Shown: in pieces, positions 61,775 to 64,000 of the stretch
How the letters are laid out: the number at the start of each line of letters is the position of its first letter
Numbering within the stretch: the first letter of the stretch is position 1
Origin: Helopsaltes ochotensis
Lineage: Eukaryota > Chordata > Aves > Passeriformes > Locustellidae
NCBI GenBank assembly: GCA_013400155.1
Contig: VXBM01000195.1
Coordinates: 761,128-825,127 of the forward strand
Direction of reading: 5' to 3'
DNA length: 64,000 nt
The notes under the pieces: model-generated
Told to the model about the DNA's origin: nothing
What the model saw: only the letters and a program-made list of their open reading frames with translations
Databases searched by the model: none
Program-made: the position numbers and the translations under genes

Positions 61775-64000
61775 GCTTTTAAAACATGTGAAACAATATA
61801 CCTGAAAATAATTTCCTGCAGCTGAAGGGTTTTTCACACTTCATGCTCTCAAAATTTAATTGACAGGTAATATTCATTAGACTTGCTGTTGCATTGTTTG
61901 TTAAACAAAAAGTGTTAGTTAACCAGTAGGAAACACTCTTTTTCTTTGTAGAAGTGAACTGAGATAAAGGCCACAACAGTAAGTGTCTTTCTTGTATATA
62001 ATAAGACTTTATTGCTTAGAATAACAAAAGACAAAACAAGGAGGTAACTCTAATAGCATAGTTTCACAGATGTGGCCCGATTCACAGAAAAATAAAGTAA
62101 TTAAGTAAGTGTGGTAGAGCAACAACTGAATATACTTTTCATGCATCCTCTGGCAACAGAAAAAGTCCTTTGTTCCATCACAGTTTGAAGAATATGAAAC
62201 TCGGTAAAATCCTACCTTCTTCTCTTTGTGGATAATGGGACACCAAGGAGGTAAAAGTATGAGAAGAGAGACAGGAGACATAGAATTACTTTTTAGGGCC
62301 ATTGAACTTAAAACTTTTAGGATATTTATGTCAAAACCCACCCAACTGCTAGTGGCATGGACTCCTGCCACCTCTAATGGAAGATACCATGAGCTAAAAT
62401 GCAGATTTTGACAGATGTGTTTTGAATTAGCGCAATCATATTAACAAATCGAGGATGTATTTTCTGAATCCCAAATTAACTTTTTCCAAATATCTTTGTG
62501 TGTGCTTGTGTACGCTTGTAGTTTAGGAAAAGAAAACAATGTATTAGCACAAGTAGGTACTTTGTGCTTTATTCCTACTTTGTGAATGTATTTCTGAACA
62601 CCACCTTTGACATCTCTGACTTTCCCAGACACTGCAAATTGTTCATGTGCTATTTGTTTCTGCAGTGGATTTACCCAATTCCCTCACATTTTGTGTGCAT
62701 ATATGCCAGCAGGACATTGTAGTTGTGCTGGTTTTACCACAATAGTTTTATGTGTGGATCTCAAACACCATCGTAAGGCTGTATGGATTATTTCCCCGCA
62801 GACGACACAGGGATGTGGATCAGTTAAGAGAAATGGCCAAGAACTGACAATGAATTAATGAGTCAACCCATCACTGCCAAAGTCTTTCCAAGAGATCCCT
62901 GCGTAACATGGCAAAGTGCAAACTGCCTTTTGCCGTCATCACTGAAATATCAGTCCTTAAATGAAGGGACATGGAACTTGCTTGTCTGGCAGCATCTCTT
63001 TCATCCCTTCTAGAGCTTGTACATTCCCAAGAGACAGACAGCTACAGTACCATTATTCACGAGCAGTATCACACTCAGAGAGGGACGGGGGCCTCACATG
63101 ACAGATCCAGCATGTAACCTGACATGAAGATGTCCCTTGACACTCAGATTTCTATTAAAGACATGAAGCCACAGAAGAATCCTGCTGGCAATATTGCAGG
63201 AGTGACAGCAATTAACCAGAATCCATCTGACACGGGGCTATCTTAAAACCCAGCAATTTTAATTAAAACTGCAGCCTGTCACAGGTTTGCAGAGTGGTCT
63301 CCTATCTGGTTCCTCTCTGTGGTGGTTGCAAATTACAGCTACCCCTTCCCTCCATTTTAATTAAATGTTGTTAACCTCATAATAAAATCATCTTAATTTT
63401 TTGTTTTTTTGTTTTCTTTTTAAAACAGTCATTAAAGAAACAGAACTCAAGCGCTCTTTAGAATTTGCCAGATTTGCTGGTGGTTAAATACAATAATGCT
63501 TGCCATTAGACGTCTCAGGGTTAACCTGATTAATTAATTTATCTGCTCTGGAAAATTTTCCTCCATGCTGACAAAAGATCAAATCACAGCAGAAAGGTTC
63601 TGTGCTTGCCAGGCACAAGTGTGCTGTCAGTGTGCCAAATGCAGCTGGGGGTGGTTCCCTCTAAGCCATGGCAGTGGCTGGCTCAGTGGCCTGCTCTGGG
63701 GGTATTGGCTCCCCGGCATTGCTGAGCTGCTGTGAATTTCACAGCTTCACTGACAGAAATGCTGGGGAGCTAAAGGTCTGCAGCAGGTTTTTTCCTCTCT
63801 TTGTCCACCCGCTCTCTTTTCCAGGGCATGTCCAGACGGGGAGGTTTAGCTCACGCTTTTGTTGAACCTGATAGCTCTACTAAAAGACCTTTTACTTTGG
63901 AGGGGAACATTTCCTCATGGTAATGTTCAGAACATATACAGCCTATTCTTTACAAAACAAAATTGATTTTGTCTGATAAATTCAGTGCAGTATTTTGGGA

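Larger units (their letters stand above)
59189..64000. other. Non-coding stretch
   Basis: No recognisable gene. The longest frame free of gaps in the whole window (276 codons, 59418-60248, plus) lies here in GC-richer sequence, but it shows no domain, signal peptide or repeat and overlaps other frames on both strands, so I regard it as chance. A T/G tract at 61003-61040 and an A/C tract at 61749-61774 are listed separately. The right end (63240-63560) has several TTAATTAA-type motifs. Confidence 0.5.

Noticed and set aside
1..64000. Bacterial-type systems (CRISPR, toxin-antitoxin, phage defence)
   Set aside because: Base composition, microsatellites, CR1 ends and lack of dense open frames all indicate a vertebrate nuclear genome.

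Overview
The window looks like gene-poor vertebrate nuclear DNA, most probably avian (a songbird is my guess). The main evidence is a fragment at 56010-56169 ending in the 3' end typical of chicken-repeat-1 (CR1) LINEs, with the terminal ATTCTGTG-ATTC repeat, plus a second, minus-strand CR1-like 3' end at 22696-22760. Other support is AT-rich sequence with few CpGs, scarce interspersed repeats, many microsatellites, and two runs of N left by genome assembly. Nothing resembles a bacterial, phage, plasmid or organellar genome: there are no operons, ribosome-binding sites, tRNAs, rRNAs or CRISPR arrays.

I found no protein-coding gene that I can name. The open frames are short, overlap on both strands and have no recognisable domain; the longest gap-free one is 276 codons at 59418-60248. 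Several short segments have good splice-acceptor and splice-donor signals around an open frame. Two pairs are phase-compatible: 8236-8274 with 7528-7580 on the minus strand, and 37614-37646 with 39701-39799 on the plus strand. These are hypotheses only, because vertebrate DNA contains many such decoys. The window could be intergenic or lie inside a very large intron.

Layout: 1-5540 is plain AT-rich DNA with small inverted and direct repeats. 5541-14220 contains three long A/C-only tracts and the minus-strand exon-like segments. 14221-29290 holds trinucleotide arrays, a perfect 12-bp inverted repeat, a 22-bp tandem duplication and the minus-strand CR1 piece. 29290-38740 has TCTG, AT-rich and AC arrays and a pyrimidine tract, ending at the first gap (38741-38859). 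38860-48312 has a second exon-like cluster and AAAC, CA and AAAT arrays. 48313-48440 is a very long A tract. 49643-50340 is a 13-bp minisatellite interrupted by a 535-base gap. 50341-64000 holds a local CpG-rich patch (54556-54826), a perfect 16-bp hairpin just before the CR1 fragment, and otherwise unremarkable sequence.

The most unusual features are the repeated strand-asymmetric A/C (or T/G) tracts, about fifteen in 64 kb, the perfect hairpin beside the CR1 end, and the CpG cluster. I see no convincing evidence of a new multi-gene system.
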